This document shows, one piece after another, positions 1 through 10,839 of a DNA stretch of 64,000 nt. The stretch comes from Isoetes taiwanensis (taxonomy: Eukaryota > Streptophyta > Lycopodiopsida > Isoetales > Isoetaceae). Where the stretch lies: the NCBI GenBank assembly GCA_021234155.1, contig JAJEKV010000067.1, positions 3,589,279 to 3,653,278 of the forward strand, given 5' to 3'. Position 1 is the stretch's first letter, and each line of letters begins with the position of its first letter. The translations under genes and the position numbers were made by a program. A model generated the notes under the pieces. It saw nothing but the letters and a program-made list of their open reading frames with translations. It made no database searches and was not told the DNA's origin.

Positions 1-78
1 TAGTGTGGTGTGTGGTCACATGTCCAGTTGGATGCTGCCTAGTGGCGTGATGTTAAAATACTATCTATCTATCTATCT
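1..78 (+). mobile_element. 3' end of a SINE, copy A
   Basis: This matches 28989-29067, the tail of the SINE in copy B, and ends in four CTAT repeats after TTAAAATA. The tRNA-like head would lie to the left of the window. Confidence 0.65.
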
Positions 79-79
79 T

Positions 80-417
80 GGTAGGGGTCGAATATTTCAA
101 CTGGGTTCTTGGGTCTACCCGAGAAAGGCCCAACGTAATGAGATGCTTCAATGTCCTCATCCACAAACACTCTTTCGGGTTCTTCCAATGCACTTTGCCC
201 GGTGTCCGGGCCGAAATCCCGAATGACAGTTTACCGGGCCGCACGCCCCCAAGCACTCGCAAAGAAGGTGGACCAAGAGTCAATAACTTCATTCATATAT
301 GTGTTGGACCATGACTTATCGCCATCTCTAGAAATAGCTGCCTAGTGCATCATGTACTTGGCAATAGAAGCTCTTAATGCACCTATATCTTTCAAGCTCC
401 CATATGGCTGCACGACC
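80..417 (-). pseudogene. C-terminal fragment of DUF7869-like gene, copy A
   Basis: The minus strand encodes, with frame changes, a C-terminal piece with WELERYRCIKSFYCQ directly beside the transposon end, homologous to 29070-29405. By homology with copy B it would be the tail of a second copy of the DUF7869-like gene; its N-terminal part is not in the window. It is separated from any upstream coding sequence by the transposon and bounded on its far side by the SINE tail. Confidence 0.55.
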
Positions 418-446
418 CACAACAAGAGAATGGACATTTAGCGACG
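418..446 (+). repeat. Left terminal inverted repeat, copy A
   Basis: It starts CACAACAAGAGAATGG and ends ATTTAGCGACG, matching the right terminal repeat of the complete element at 26 of 29 positions. It is preceded by ACC at 415-417. No matching right end was found for this copy. Confidence 0.8.
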
Positions 447-810
447 CGGGCTTGCAACGCCTCAGGCGACGTGACGCCGCAAATAACGCCACCATGCGAC
501 TCAAAGCGCATCGCCATCGCCGCAGCACATCGCCGCATGCGACGCGTAGTGCGACGCCCGACACACGTGGACGCTATGCCGTGTGGACGACAGTGACAAA
601 AATCTCGCCAGTGGATGTTTGATGACGGACGTCGCCGCATGCGACGTCAGATATGTGACGATGTGTCGTGATGTGACGCCGCAAGACGATATGTGACGAT
701 GTGACGTGATGTGACGCCAAGACGATATGTGACGATATGACACGCCAAGATGTATATGTGACGATATGACACGCCAAGACGATATATGTGACGAGGTGGT
801 CGTGATGTGA
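420..810. repeat. GC-rich left subterminal repeats, copy A
   Basis: Directly inside the left end there is a dense run of GACGCCGC, GCATGCGAC and similar words, then short tandem variants of GATATGTGACGATGTGACG. Subterminal repeat arrays are the known binding zone of the regulatory transposon protein in CACTA elements; binding here is inferred. Confidence 0.6.
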
Positions 811-1007
811 CGATATTTTTATACAACGGCGGTTAATGGTTTTAGGATTACAAATTCAATACCGCCCGATTGATACCGCCCCAAAAAGACTCGACGACCA
901 ACCCGCAGCCTTCATTTAAGCTGCATTGCCGTCCGCCGCAAGATGATGCATCATCACAAGATGTGCTACCGCTATAAATTGTTCATTATAAAACCGACGC
1001 TTGTCCG

Positions 1008-2740
1008 TCAAAAATCTAGTTGTTCCAAGTTTACAATCCTTGAAGGTAACTTGACAATAGGCTTGTTGTCAATCATTGTTGCCGAGAAGAACAGATAAAG
1101 CCTTTTAAAATTTGTGCAAGAACACAAGAAAAATCCCACACTTTTACCTTTTGTCCGCCAAGCATTATAGTGTTTAATATGACTTGGTACCGCTTGTCCC
1201 GACGCCCCGATGGCGATTCTAGGTTTACCTCCTTCATCTAGACTCTTCAAAAACCGAATCAAGGAAAATGGTTTTTTTGGGGGCTTTGAGAGCTTGCAAG
1301 AGCTGGAAAAATATTGTCCGAACTATATCAAGAAACCAAAGAAGCACATATGGATACGCCAATACTGTGGGGAAGAAGGTTATGATCTAAAATCTCATGT
1401 CGGGTATACAAGTAATTTAATGGCACTATGGAAGTTGAAAGATCAACATCAAGGTTGGAATCAAGAAGAATGCTTGAACTTGCAACTTTACCGCCAAACG
1501 CCCGATGATTTTGTGATATATGATGGTGGAGGAATTTATGCTTCAATTGCACAAGTTCCATATGAAGCCGATTCCCATTGATGAGGATTTTGAAAAGCCG
1601 AGATACTATGTGGCTACACCTCGCTGATGGCCTTGTTTCTAGATCCATACATGGAAAGTGGAATTGGAACATAGCTCCGGTCGCTATGCCGCGAAGAGTA
1701 TCTAAACCGCCACCGCTACCTTGGAAGTCTTCAAAGTAGAGCATGTCATGGTGCAAAGGAAAATGGGCTTCACTGAGCTTAGGGATCACAAGGCGGTTGA
1801 GCTTGCCGACATCGGGGGGTTCTTCACGAACACCCAATACCGAAAAAAACGAGCCTTTCCGCCCCTACATGCCAAAATCGATCCTTTGGTGCGCTTTTTA
1901 ACGCCATGCTCGATTGTTTTCGCTTCATGACTCATGAACTTGTTCCGCTTTGAGCCAAGATTTTATGGGTTGTCGCCGCATCGACAGATGATCCGACAAA
2001 TAACATATACAAAGCCAGAAAAAATCATGCGCTTTTTTCGAGAAATCTCTTTAACCGCCTTTTTTAATTTCTTCATTATGGCCATTCTCGAGGTTGTGGA
2101 GGTCGCTGCCTTCTTGGACAAGTTTGTTCATCGAAAATCAAGAGAATTGTGGAGTTGGTTGAACCAAAATATTTTAATTGGTCATCTAGCAAAATGCTTT
2201 GGGAAGAAAATAAGTGTATTCTCTCAAGAACATTCATTCTAGAACTTTCTACAACATTCGAATTTTCTAGAAGGATTCCTTAGGCTCACCCAAGATTCTC
2301 TTATATTTTAAAAACTTTTAAAACTTTCTAGAACATTCTAGAACTTTCAGATATGTGACGTTATGTGACATATGTGTCGAGAAGGTCGATGTTCCGTAAA
2401 GGCACCATCTTCATTGTGCCCTTAAGCCCCAAAGAAGCACATGAACTTTTAGTGTGAGCATTTCTAATGGATTGAGCTTCATCCGTAATAATTCTAAACC
2501 ACCTAATGTTCGACAAGGTGCCCCTTAGCCCTGGGGTCGCTTTTTTCATCCTCTTCGATGGCTTCAATTCAACAAATGGTTCCATATGTAGTAAGCACAA
2601 TGTCGCGGCTTACAAAATTCAACACAATTTATTCTTCTCCTCGATCTTCATGGTATATGTACACGATAGCTTGACAGATGGTACTACTTTTTCCTTCAAT
2701 TCATGTTCCCATTGTTTTAAAGCGATTTAGGGCAAACAAT
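1008..2740 (-). pseudogene. SNF2-family helicase-like fragments, copy A
   Basis: At 2600-2361 (minus) the frame reads LRGTLSNIRWFRIITDEAQS followed by IRNAHTKSS, the Walker B/DEAx-box region of SNF2 ATPases of the RAD5/RAD16 type. Just upstream, LKQWEHELKEKVV and a DIVLTTYG-like stretch (clearest in copy B) fit the preceding family blocks. Downstream, 1262-1008 gives ILNTIMLLRTKGKS-like and KPIVKLPSRIVNLEQLDF sequence (clearest in copy B), matching the IMLRRTK...GKPIV.LPPR segment that follows in this family. Family order is therefore preserved on the minus strand. The intervening 1.1 kb, including the GTP box region, is not recognisable. SNF2 proteins move or remodel nucleosomes using ATP; activity of this copy is not expected. 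Confidence 0.6.
1210..1930 (+). other. Unrecognised coding-like stretch, copy A
   Basis: Two consecutive plus-strand ORFs (123 and 69 codons) include DDFVIYDGGGIYASIAQVPY and QRKMGFTELRDHKAVELADI. Similar but more broken reading exists at 30195-30900 in copy B. It lies opposite the unrecognisable gap in the SNF2-like gene, so either strand could be the real one. No family was recognised. Confidence 0.25.
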
Positions 2741-2776
2741 CAAGGTGCAAAACAATCGGGTTGGCAAGGAGTATAA

Positions 2777-4260
2777 AAAATGATGCGCCATCTTTTCAAA
2801 GAGCTTGATTCACGCTTGATAATCGAGCCATGCGGCTACAAAAGTTCAAAATTTAGAGGATATTATGCTAGACACTCCACCGATATTTCCGTGGTGGATC
2901 TAGTTGTCTCTCAAGATAGTGTAGATTGGTTAGATAAGAAAGTCCTTGAGACCGGCATTTCATTTCGCGGCTTGTGCAACCAAGTGGGCAAATTTTGATT
3001 TGATAACCGATTCGCTGGATTTTTTGTTTCACCATTATTCCAAAAAATCAACGCAGGCTAACATTTGCCTTGGCGATGGAATTGTGGAGAAAAAAAAAAG
3101 ATGAAAATCAATGCATGTGGAAATGTAGATACCGTATTGGGATAGTTCCCAAAGTTATGTCTTCACAAAAGGTCAAAGCAGATTTGTCAAGGCAAAGAAT
3201 TTGCAGTGAATGATGTGGTTTCGCTTTGAGAGAGATATCCAAGGTAAAAATTTTACATCACCGGGCGAAGGGATCCTTCTCACCGGTGCCGGAAATTACA
3301 AAGTTGTTGATGCGGATGCAAATGCCTTTTGCGTAAAGTTTTCAGCCGCTTTGAGTCGATATTTGGTATTGAAGCAACTTAAATTCTATCTTTTGATATA
3401 ACTATAATATGGTAGTTTTGATCTCGATTAGCTCCCCGTTGATCCGCAATTTTTGAGCTCTCGTAATTTAGCTTATGGTTGATCCACTTTTGAGGCAATC
3501 GCCTTATGTATATAAGCATGATGTAGAATACAAAAAACCGGATATATGATATGATATAGATTTCAAATCGCTTTTCAAAATGGAATTTGAAGATAAAAAT
3601 ATGAAGAAGATGAATATGATCGGATGGATATCAAGAAGATGAATGCCACGATGAATAAGGATATGACAATAATATTGCTTGTTTTAATTTATATAGGCCT
3701 ATTTGTGCTATGGGGGTATTTTGAAAAAAAGTATGAATTTAGTGATGGACATGGAGTTGGAGATGGTTGATCCGTAATTTTTGAGCTCATAATTTAGCTT
3801 CCGGGTTGATCCAGAAAGAGAAAAAAGAAGGAATTAGAAATGACATATGGATTTACCCCCAGAATTTCTACAACGAGAAGATTGGGTAGTAAAAAAGTGG
3901 GACTCCCATATCCTCACCCAACATCTTTAGAGAAGCAACAAAATGCAACTGAATGAGGAACTTGGTGTCCAAAGATAGTGGGAGAACCGCTTCGACTTTA
4001 CCCTTGCAAATCCAAGGCATTAATGTCCCATGTGTCAAAGCTGCCCCGATCAAAATTTGCCTAAAAATGCCATCGCCCACCGCATCAAGCCATTTAAAAT
4101 GTCACGGAAATGTCGTCGACCACCACGCAATTTGCTCTCGCGGATGCAAAATCAAGCTATGTTCAAGTGTTTTGAGGTATGCAGATTTTAGGTTGTTACA
4201 CAAAACTTGCTCGATTTTAGGTTGCTCAAAACAAAGATAGGTATACATAAATTTCATAAC
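2777..4260 (+). other. Region with weak coding-like fragments, copy A
   Basis: Fragments such as YYARHSTDI, SQDSVDWLDKKVLETGISF (2870-2990) and KCHGNVVDHHAICSRGC (4100-4160) appear in shifting plus-strand frames and recur at 31770-33260 in copy B. No family was recognised. The part from 3400 to 3830 is AT-rich and shows nothing codable. Exons of the neighbouring genes or noncoding element body are both possible. Confidence 0.25.
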
Positions 4261-4269
4261 CGATTAAAT

Positions 4270-4550
4270 GTCACGAAATGTCACGATTAATGTCGACGTC
4301 GATGCGACGCCATGTGACATTACGTAATCCCAAGACACGCCAAGACGCATTTGCCATCGGTAATCGCCAGTCGCATGTGACCCGGATTTTGACCGTTGAC
4401 TATATCGCCGATGCGACGTGGTCTACACGACGTGATGACACGCCTCAGACGCATTTCTGCTGTGTGTAACGCCAAGTCGAGGTGACCCGCATGTGACCGC
4501 TGACACTACGCCGCCGGGCGACGCCACGCCGCATGACGACGTTAAAGATT
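4270..4550. promoter_or_regulatory. Internal GC-rich repeat block upstream of TATA box, copy A
   Basis: ATGTCACGA repeats are followed by GATGCGACGCC-type words resembling those in the element's ends, and the block stops immediately before a TATA box at 4552. This placement suggests a promoter-proximal copy of the subterminal binding sites. Confidence 0.45.
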
Positions 4551-4551
4551 T

Positions 4552-4560
4552 CTATATAAA
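4552..4560 (+). promoter_or_regulatory. TATA box, copy A
   Basis: CTATATAAA lies 103 bp before the ATG at 4663 and is conserved in copy B. Confidence 0.55.
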
Positions 4561-4662
4561 CAACTTTTTCTACCTTCATTGTTATTTTCTTTTCGCCTCT
4601 TCCAAAATAGTGCCTTTGGTGTTCTTCTTTTAACCATATCTTATACTTGTTGTCGCCTCTAC

Positions 4663-4763
4663 ATGGATCGCCATGGTCATCTAAGATGATCGACGACCGA
4701 GATGGCCGAGACAGATTGATGTTGTCTTACCACCGTGGAGGCCGGATATGCGAACCGCCACAT
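4663..4763 (+). pseudogene. First exon of the TATA-driven transposon gene, copy A
   Basis: The exon begins ATGGATCGCCATGG and ends at a GTAAGT donor, as in copy B, but is seven bases shorter, so its frame is disrupted. The following intron holds the hairpin repeats and telomere-like tract. Confidence 0.45.
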
Positions 4764-4856
4764 GTAAGTTACCGATTCTTGTATTTAGTAGCCTAGACAT
4801 ATATAAACTAGGAGAGGACGGTATCGCGAAAGTAGTAAAAAAAAACAGTGTTTTTG

Positions 4857-5140
4857 GTCAAGGACACTCACCGCCCACACCTTGAGTGGAGAGGACCAGT
4901 GTGCCAGCCCAAACTCACCTTCATACCTTACTAAGTACAATGTAGATTACAAAATTGAGGTGTCGCAGAGTCAAGGTCATATGTCGACTTCACCTTGAGT
5001 GGAGGGGACTCTATGTATCTGGGCTAGCTGCCCAAAAAGATCTTTATTGAAATTGAAACTTATATAAGGGTCGACTTAAAAGGGCATGGTCGGCTTCACC
5101 TTGAGTGGAGGGACTACGGTCCGGGCCCAATTCTCGTCCC
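4857..5140 (+). repeat. Three hairpin-forming repeat units in intron 1, copy A
   Basis: Units lie at about 4857-4921, 4970-5027 and 5080-5139. Each contains a stem-loop CTTCAC/CACC-CTTGA-GTGGAG flanked by GTC...GGAC pairs. The same unit occurs in copy B and four times at 49161-49565. Confidence 0.65.
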
Positions 5141-5141
5141 A

Positions 5142-5180
5142 TTTAGGATTTAGGGTTTAGGGTTTAGGGTTTAGGGTTTA
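5142..5180 (+). repeat. Interstitial plant telomere-type repeat, copy A
   Basis: One variant TTTAGGA is followed by four perfect TTTAGGG units and a partial fifth. It lies in an intron of the transposon gene, immediately after the third hairpin unit, so it is not a chromosome end. Confidence 0.85.
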
Positions 5181-5289
5181 TATACTACCATATATTGTAT
5201 CTATCACACCGCTCAAACTATTGTGCAAAGATATAGTACTTACCTTTTGTAATTGGCGAGGGACAAAATAGTTTGCGATTGTAAAAGAT

Positions 5290-6298
5290 GTATAAATGAA
5301 GAGACGACTTTAGAACGGTTGTTGAAGACCATCCGATAAGATTTGGTACATTTGAACAACCCACCGATCCGATGCTCGCCATGGATATCGTGTTGGTATA
5401 CAATTATTATTTGTTTTTTTTTTTAAGAGTATCTCCCACCCAAGTATATATTCAAGATGTTTATGATATCTAAATATGTAGGTAGATGATGCTGATGTCT
5501 CCTCCAAACTAGATGTGGATTTTGGTTTAATGTTGTCCATAGAGGCATATGAAACCGGGCAAGAACCCCATTCATCAATAATGTGGATGGGTGCCGCCAA
5601 CGCCGAAAGTGTTCCCCGCGAGGAAAGAACACGGCGACTACAATCATGAGAACATTGCATGTGTCGCACATTTCCCAAGAACGCTGGCCTCACCGCCTCG
5701 AAAGGAAATTCCCAAGAATTGCAAAGATTAGTCCGACCTTTGTTAGGCAATCGCACCGACATTTGGCTTGTGGCCGCGTAGACTTACCTATCCCTATGGA
5801 TCAAGAATTTGCTTATTGGGGAAGAAGATACATCATTATGCGAGCCGATTTGTCCGTAAGCCGGATTCGGCCTTATCTCCCAAGACGCCATAGAAGTGGA
5901 GCGCAGATACCCACATTCCATTAATGCCATATGCAGTCCCGAAAATAACGATTGGAAAACTTGGCAAACTTTGACTAAATATGCTTGGCGATGAGGATTT
6001 ATGGAATGAATTCCAATGTCAAGCCGATAGTCGTGGGGGCATGTGATGAGGAGTTGAAGTTTATTGATGGTCGGCCGTGGGTTCATGGCAATATTGCGGT
6101 GGTTCATCAACAGCCTATTGACAACCGTGAGCCATGCAATTGTGAATTTTAGAGTGTCAAGGAGGGAGGAAGATTTTTTACAAGATCCAGAAAAGCGTAT
6201 ATATCATGGTGTGTGCTATTAAAAGCATAAACATTGGAGATGAGTTATTTATCAACTATCGCTATGATAGACCTCTCCCATTTGAGATGGAACAATAG
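5290..6298 (+). pseudogene. SET-domain gene of the transposon, copy A
   Basis: Coding-like blocks in changing frames include PIRFGTFEQPTDPMLAMDI (about 5330-5390), DADVSSKLDVDFGLMLSIEA (5488-5550), LVRPLLGNRTDIWLV (5728-5775) and QEFAYWGRR. The SET end is seen as ELKFIDGRPWVHGNIA (about 6053-6098) and then CAIKSINIGDELFINY and a stop at 6296. SET proteins transfer methyl groups to lysines. The N-terminal SET motif is not clear. It is more broken than copy B. Confidence 0.6.
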
Positions 6299-6429
6299 TA
6301 TTGTTGTACTAAAAAAAAGGAATAAAGAGGTTTTTTTTTTTTATGTTTTTGTCACCGTGAGTCTATACAAATGGTTGTATGTATTTTATACTTATTACAT
6401 TATTTGACATAATGGTTAATACGCTACTC

Positions 6430-9400
6430 CCCGCTTTAATGAACTCATTCGTGAGCGGCTCCATCCCGATCCATTAGTTCTAAGTTACGTGCAAAGGGAA
6501 ACCTATCGTCGTGGAATTTCAAGCCAGAAAGCACTAATATGAAGATATTGCATATCATCAATATGAAGAGGATGAAACCATTGACGAACCCGAGAACCAA
6601 GTCTTTCGTGGACGATGCCGATGCTCGATATGTTGCACGCTTCTTCAAGAATTACCCGATATTGATTTAGATGATGTCGAGGATGGTGGTGGAGAGGATA
6701 TGGTAGAAGATGTTGGATACCCTTCGAGGATTGGTCAGACCGACGATGACCCTATTGTTATCGGGCGTAAACGCAGCTTATTTCCCCGCCCCTCAACCTC
6801 TCGCTTATTCTGTATCTCGCTAATTCTCAATCTCCAAACCAAGTTCAAGTGGAGCAATGCAAGTGTCTCTCGCCTATTGAGGTGACATACTTATCAAGTC
6901 TTTCCATCTTACCACCATCTCCATCTTTATCTTACCACTCTTAGATGCCAGCAGGTTATTGCACGAGAAGATCCTTCCAGAGAAGAACAATATGCCTACC
7001 GACGATCTCAAGTTAAGAAAATGATTCAAGCGAATCGCCTTGGTTATAAAGTCATACATGCATGTCCAAATGATTGTATGATCTTCTATCCCCCGCCGAA
7101 AGCATGAGAAGTCCACTCATTGTCTCACAGATGTAATGAACCGAGATACAGAATGACCTAAAGGGAAAAATGGTACCCTCGAAGGTTATTCGACACTTTC
7201 CAATAATCCCAAGGTATATGCATCACCACTTCTTACAAATAGTTGTAAATTCACTTATTTTCGTGTACTTATATGTTGCCTATAATTTATTCTATAGGTT
7301 AAAGTTGATGTTCCGCTGCAAGACATTGGCTAGCCTAATGGACTTCACTTGGCACATGCATCTAGTGATGATGTGATGCGAGTCCCGAAGCATTACAAGA
7401 AAGCTTTGGAAGCATGTCGATGCGACATGGCCCCGACTTTGAAAAGAACCACGAACGCGGCGCTTTGGGCCTCACGCCACCGATGGCGAAACCCATATGG
7501 TACAAATCGATCGCATGGTCTATATGGCCAGCTGATGATAGTGAACTACAACATACCCCCATGGTTGTTGATGAAGAGTGGGTACATTATGATGACTTTA
7601 TTGATACCGGAAGAAAACCAAGTAATTTAGATGTGTACCTAAGAATAATTGTGGATGAGTTACCCCTTTGTGGAACACAGTATTCGGTCCACGATGCCCA
7701 TAAAATGACGCTTTAATCTTAGAGGTATACTATTGTGGACTATGCATGACTTTCCGGGTTTGCCGAAAGGTTCTGGTTTAAGACATCTGGCACTTCCCTT
7801 GCATGATATGGGGGAAAAGTTGCAGCACCGGGCCACTCTAAGCATCCAAGAAAGTAGTATACGAGGGTTTTTAAGAAGTATTTGCCGCCACGCACCCTTC
7901 GTAGCAAATAGACAATTCGGGTGGCAATCAGACTATACGCAACCACCAAGCGTAATTACCATAATGAATGGGGTGAGCGCTGGGATAAGAAGGAAGAGGG
8001 GGAAATCCGCAAGGGGAAACTCCGGGGGGCACCAGAATGAGGAGGTCGAGCCAACTCCAGACAAAGGAGGATGAGGAATTATACAAAGGGTGGCGGCGAA
8101 GCCATGAGGAGGAAGTCTTTATCGCCAATATGAAAAAAAGGAAGTCGCTTTTTATAGACTACCATATTGGACCGACCGGTTGATTCAACACCTTTAGACC
8201 CTCGATGCATATCTTCAAGAACGGGGAAACTTCTTTATGGAAGCATGTATTTGGTCAAAAGACACAACAAATGCCAGATGGACCTTAAGGTAAGTAATAC
8301 AAAGAAAGAGGCATGGATCCGAGGTGAAGGGCAACCACTTCCTCCGCAAAATGGGTTATTGCTAGGGCTGACCATCGAAGCTATTTATGATGATTTAAGG
8401 GCCCTTAGAACACCAACCGTTACATGCAATCATTAAGTAACCGCATTCACAAGTAGTGGGAGCCGACGGTTTAAAGTCCCATGACTGGCATAAGTTCTTG
8501 CATGTAAGCAATTGAAGTCCACATATATATGCACTACTATAAAATGTAACCCATAACTTATATTTGGTGTTTGACTCATGCAGCTTTTCATGCCCCCGAC
8601 CTTTTAGGGGAGTTTTAGACAAGGGACCATTGAGGCAATAAGTGCCCTATCAAAGGTCATAAGGTTGTTACCCATGTTGATTTAGTGGTCCCCGCCTATT
8701 TTATTTGTGGCTAAGTTTTTGTTTTGGACCCTCATAGGTGGATGTGTAAAAAAACTTATACCGAAGACGAAATTGAAGAGATGAAAGTTGGCGTGAGGCA
8801 TGTTGCTTGTTGAGAAGGAGTTTCCTACGAGCTTTGACAAATAAACCCATCTTTTGTACATCTTATTGAGGAAGTGGAGTCATGGAACCGTACATGCCGA
8901 TGGATGTTTTTCTTGGAAAGGTTTATGAAGGTATTGAAGGATATGGGAAGGCCAAAGAGCACGCCCGGAAGGTAGTATGGCGAGGGATGGCTTTGGCGAA
9001 GAGTCACTTTTCTATATGACGAATATATTTCCGGCAGACATCCGTATGCACCTCGCTTATGGAGTGATGAAGGGGACGAAAGATTGTGGGGTAGTGGCGT
9101 AAGGCAATGGTATGCGTGTTCATTTCCCGATATGATCATTAAGGTTAATCAATTTCTTTTTACAATTCGCACCAATGGCAAAATGGATTGCTCGCTATGA
9201 GAACGCAGCGAAGAAATGGAAGAGAAGAGGCATGAATGGAGACGACATAATAGACGAGCCCTGCACTTTGATGGATATGAACCCTTGTCGACAAGATGGA
9301 AAGAGAATGGGTACTACAGCTTTGACCGATGCATATCACAAGGGGGGAGTATATTACAGCCTACTAATGGGCATACGCGACAAGGTGTCATGAAAAGGTA

Positions 9401-10066
9401 GTTGCAAACAAATTATGTTGATGTCGAAATCGGCATTTTCTTTGATGTTATTGTATCTATTGACATTAATGGTGCTTTTGACAAAGATATATCTTACCCC
9501 CGATATGGTGGCATGGGACCCACCATCGCGTGAGTTCTCTTGACATAACGTGAAGACCGCGGACCGGAGTCATGGCATCATTCACGATGGAGTTTCAATC
9601 AAGTGTTGCCGATCGTAATCGCCGAAGCCACCCGTGATTGGGTCGGAGGTTAAAGACTATAATGGAGGTGGATGTTGGTGGCAATTTTAAGACCTTCATA
9701 TTCATGTCCATTGGTTTGACCTTCAATTAAGGGGGCCAGCCTACAAAGAAAGTATGATAGAACAAGTGGCTTTTTTCATTGCCAACTCTAGCAAGATGTA
9801 CCCCGGTAGTGAGACGCTTGTCCTTCCGCATAACCGCGGAACAGTACACACATACACATATCCACTTCAAAATTTAGACCATCAATATCAATCTCACCCA
9901 GCCTTCTTTGACCAGATTTTTTCTTTTACCGATCGACAAGACCCAACATGGTGGTTTATCATACAAACTACACCGAGGGGACTCAATATTCCAAGGTGTT
10001 GTGCTAGAGGAGTCAATAACGCCCCAAGAGCCCTCCCGCGCATCAAGGCATTCAAACTCACCTAAA
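6430..10066 (+). pseudogene. TNP2-type CACTA transposase, copy A
   Basis: This transposase would cut and join the element's ends. Landmarks: acidic N-terminal stretch IDLDDVEDGGGEDMVEDVGY (about 6665-6720); LGYKVIHACPNDC (7040-7085); TSKVIRHFPIIPR-like (7175-7215); YNIPPWLLMKSGY (7543-7580); NLDVYLRIIVDE (7627-7662); LWTMHDFPG (7733-7760); a DUF4218-like region near 8580-9060; and the C-terminal VAFFIANSSKMYPGSE (9764-9810). Order and spacing follow the plant TNP2 family, with introns suggested by gaps. Frame changes are numerous. Confidence 0.85.
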
Positions 10067-10229
10067 ACGAGCATCAAGAGGTTGGACCACCAGCTCATGC
10101 AAAGATCTACACCGTGAGCAAATTCCAACAAATACGATGTACTTCGCATTTTAATACAAATGTTGGCAATGCTAACAATGACGACAATTTCTAGTTAGCA
10201 CCTAGAGGAGACGATCATTAAATTTATAT

Positions 10230-10312
10230 GTCAAATATTATGCACATCCTCGCAATCCTTCCGATAGGCTATGTCTATTGGTCTCGTGCAATAAAACCCA
10301 TTCAATTCAATT
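10230..10312 (+). mobile_element. Truncated LINE 3' tail, copy A
   Basis: TATTGGTCTCG, GCAATAAAACC and (ATTCA)n resemble the 3' end of the LINE at 23290-23373, which has GATTGGTCTCG, GATAAAAAC and (ATTCT)n. It is most likely a heavily 5'-truncated insertion just downstream of the transposase. Confidence 0.45.
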
Positions 10313-10369
10313 CTTTTTTTCTCCCCCTTGGTATACATTATATCGGAGGAATAAAGAACGGCCGAACAT

Positions 10370-10740
10370 GGGCTCAAAGAAGCCACATAGGCTCAAGCAT
10401 TGCCTCTAGACTAGAACATGCAAAGAATCTTCAATGGTATCTTAAGTTACTCCCATTTTTCTAACCTTAAACCAGTGCCACCACCAAGTTAACCTGATCA
10501 TTGCTTAATTTGATATCCACTAGCTTTTCATAGGATCAATTTACCTTTCAAACAGATAATAATAATGGTATTTTTGTAGGGTGAACAAGTCCAAATACAT
10601 AGAGTGAAGCATGAGGAGCCTATAGATTTGAACGTAAAGGCGCAGATTCCTTAGGGTCAACATGCTACCTAGGTTCAAACAAGTTTTAGGCTCAAGCATT
10701 GTCTAGGCTCAAACATGCCCCAAGACAAACATGTACACAC
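10370..10740 (+). repeat. Scattered minisatellite-related words, copy A
   Basis: Words such as TAGGCTCAAGCATTGCC, CATGCTACCTAGGTTCAAAC and TAGGCTCAAACATGCC resemble the 19-bp unit of the array at 25063-25352, here in two loose clusters. The equivalent lies at 39460-39840. Confidence 0.5.
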
Positions 10741-10839
10741 AAAAAAATAAAAATAGTTAAAACCACGTCGCTATAACCAAATATCGTTTGACGCGCCGCA
10801 TGCGACGCATTACGCCACGCTTAAAACTCATTTCTTAGT

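Noticed and set aside
1-5. TAGTG at the window start as the 3' end of a CACTA element
   Set aside because: The same bases in copy B (28989) lie within the body of the SINE, not at an element end.
5142-5180. Chromosome end from TTTAGGG repeats
   Set aside because: Only about five units, within an intron, present identically in copy B, with unrelated DNA on both sides.
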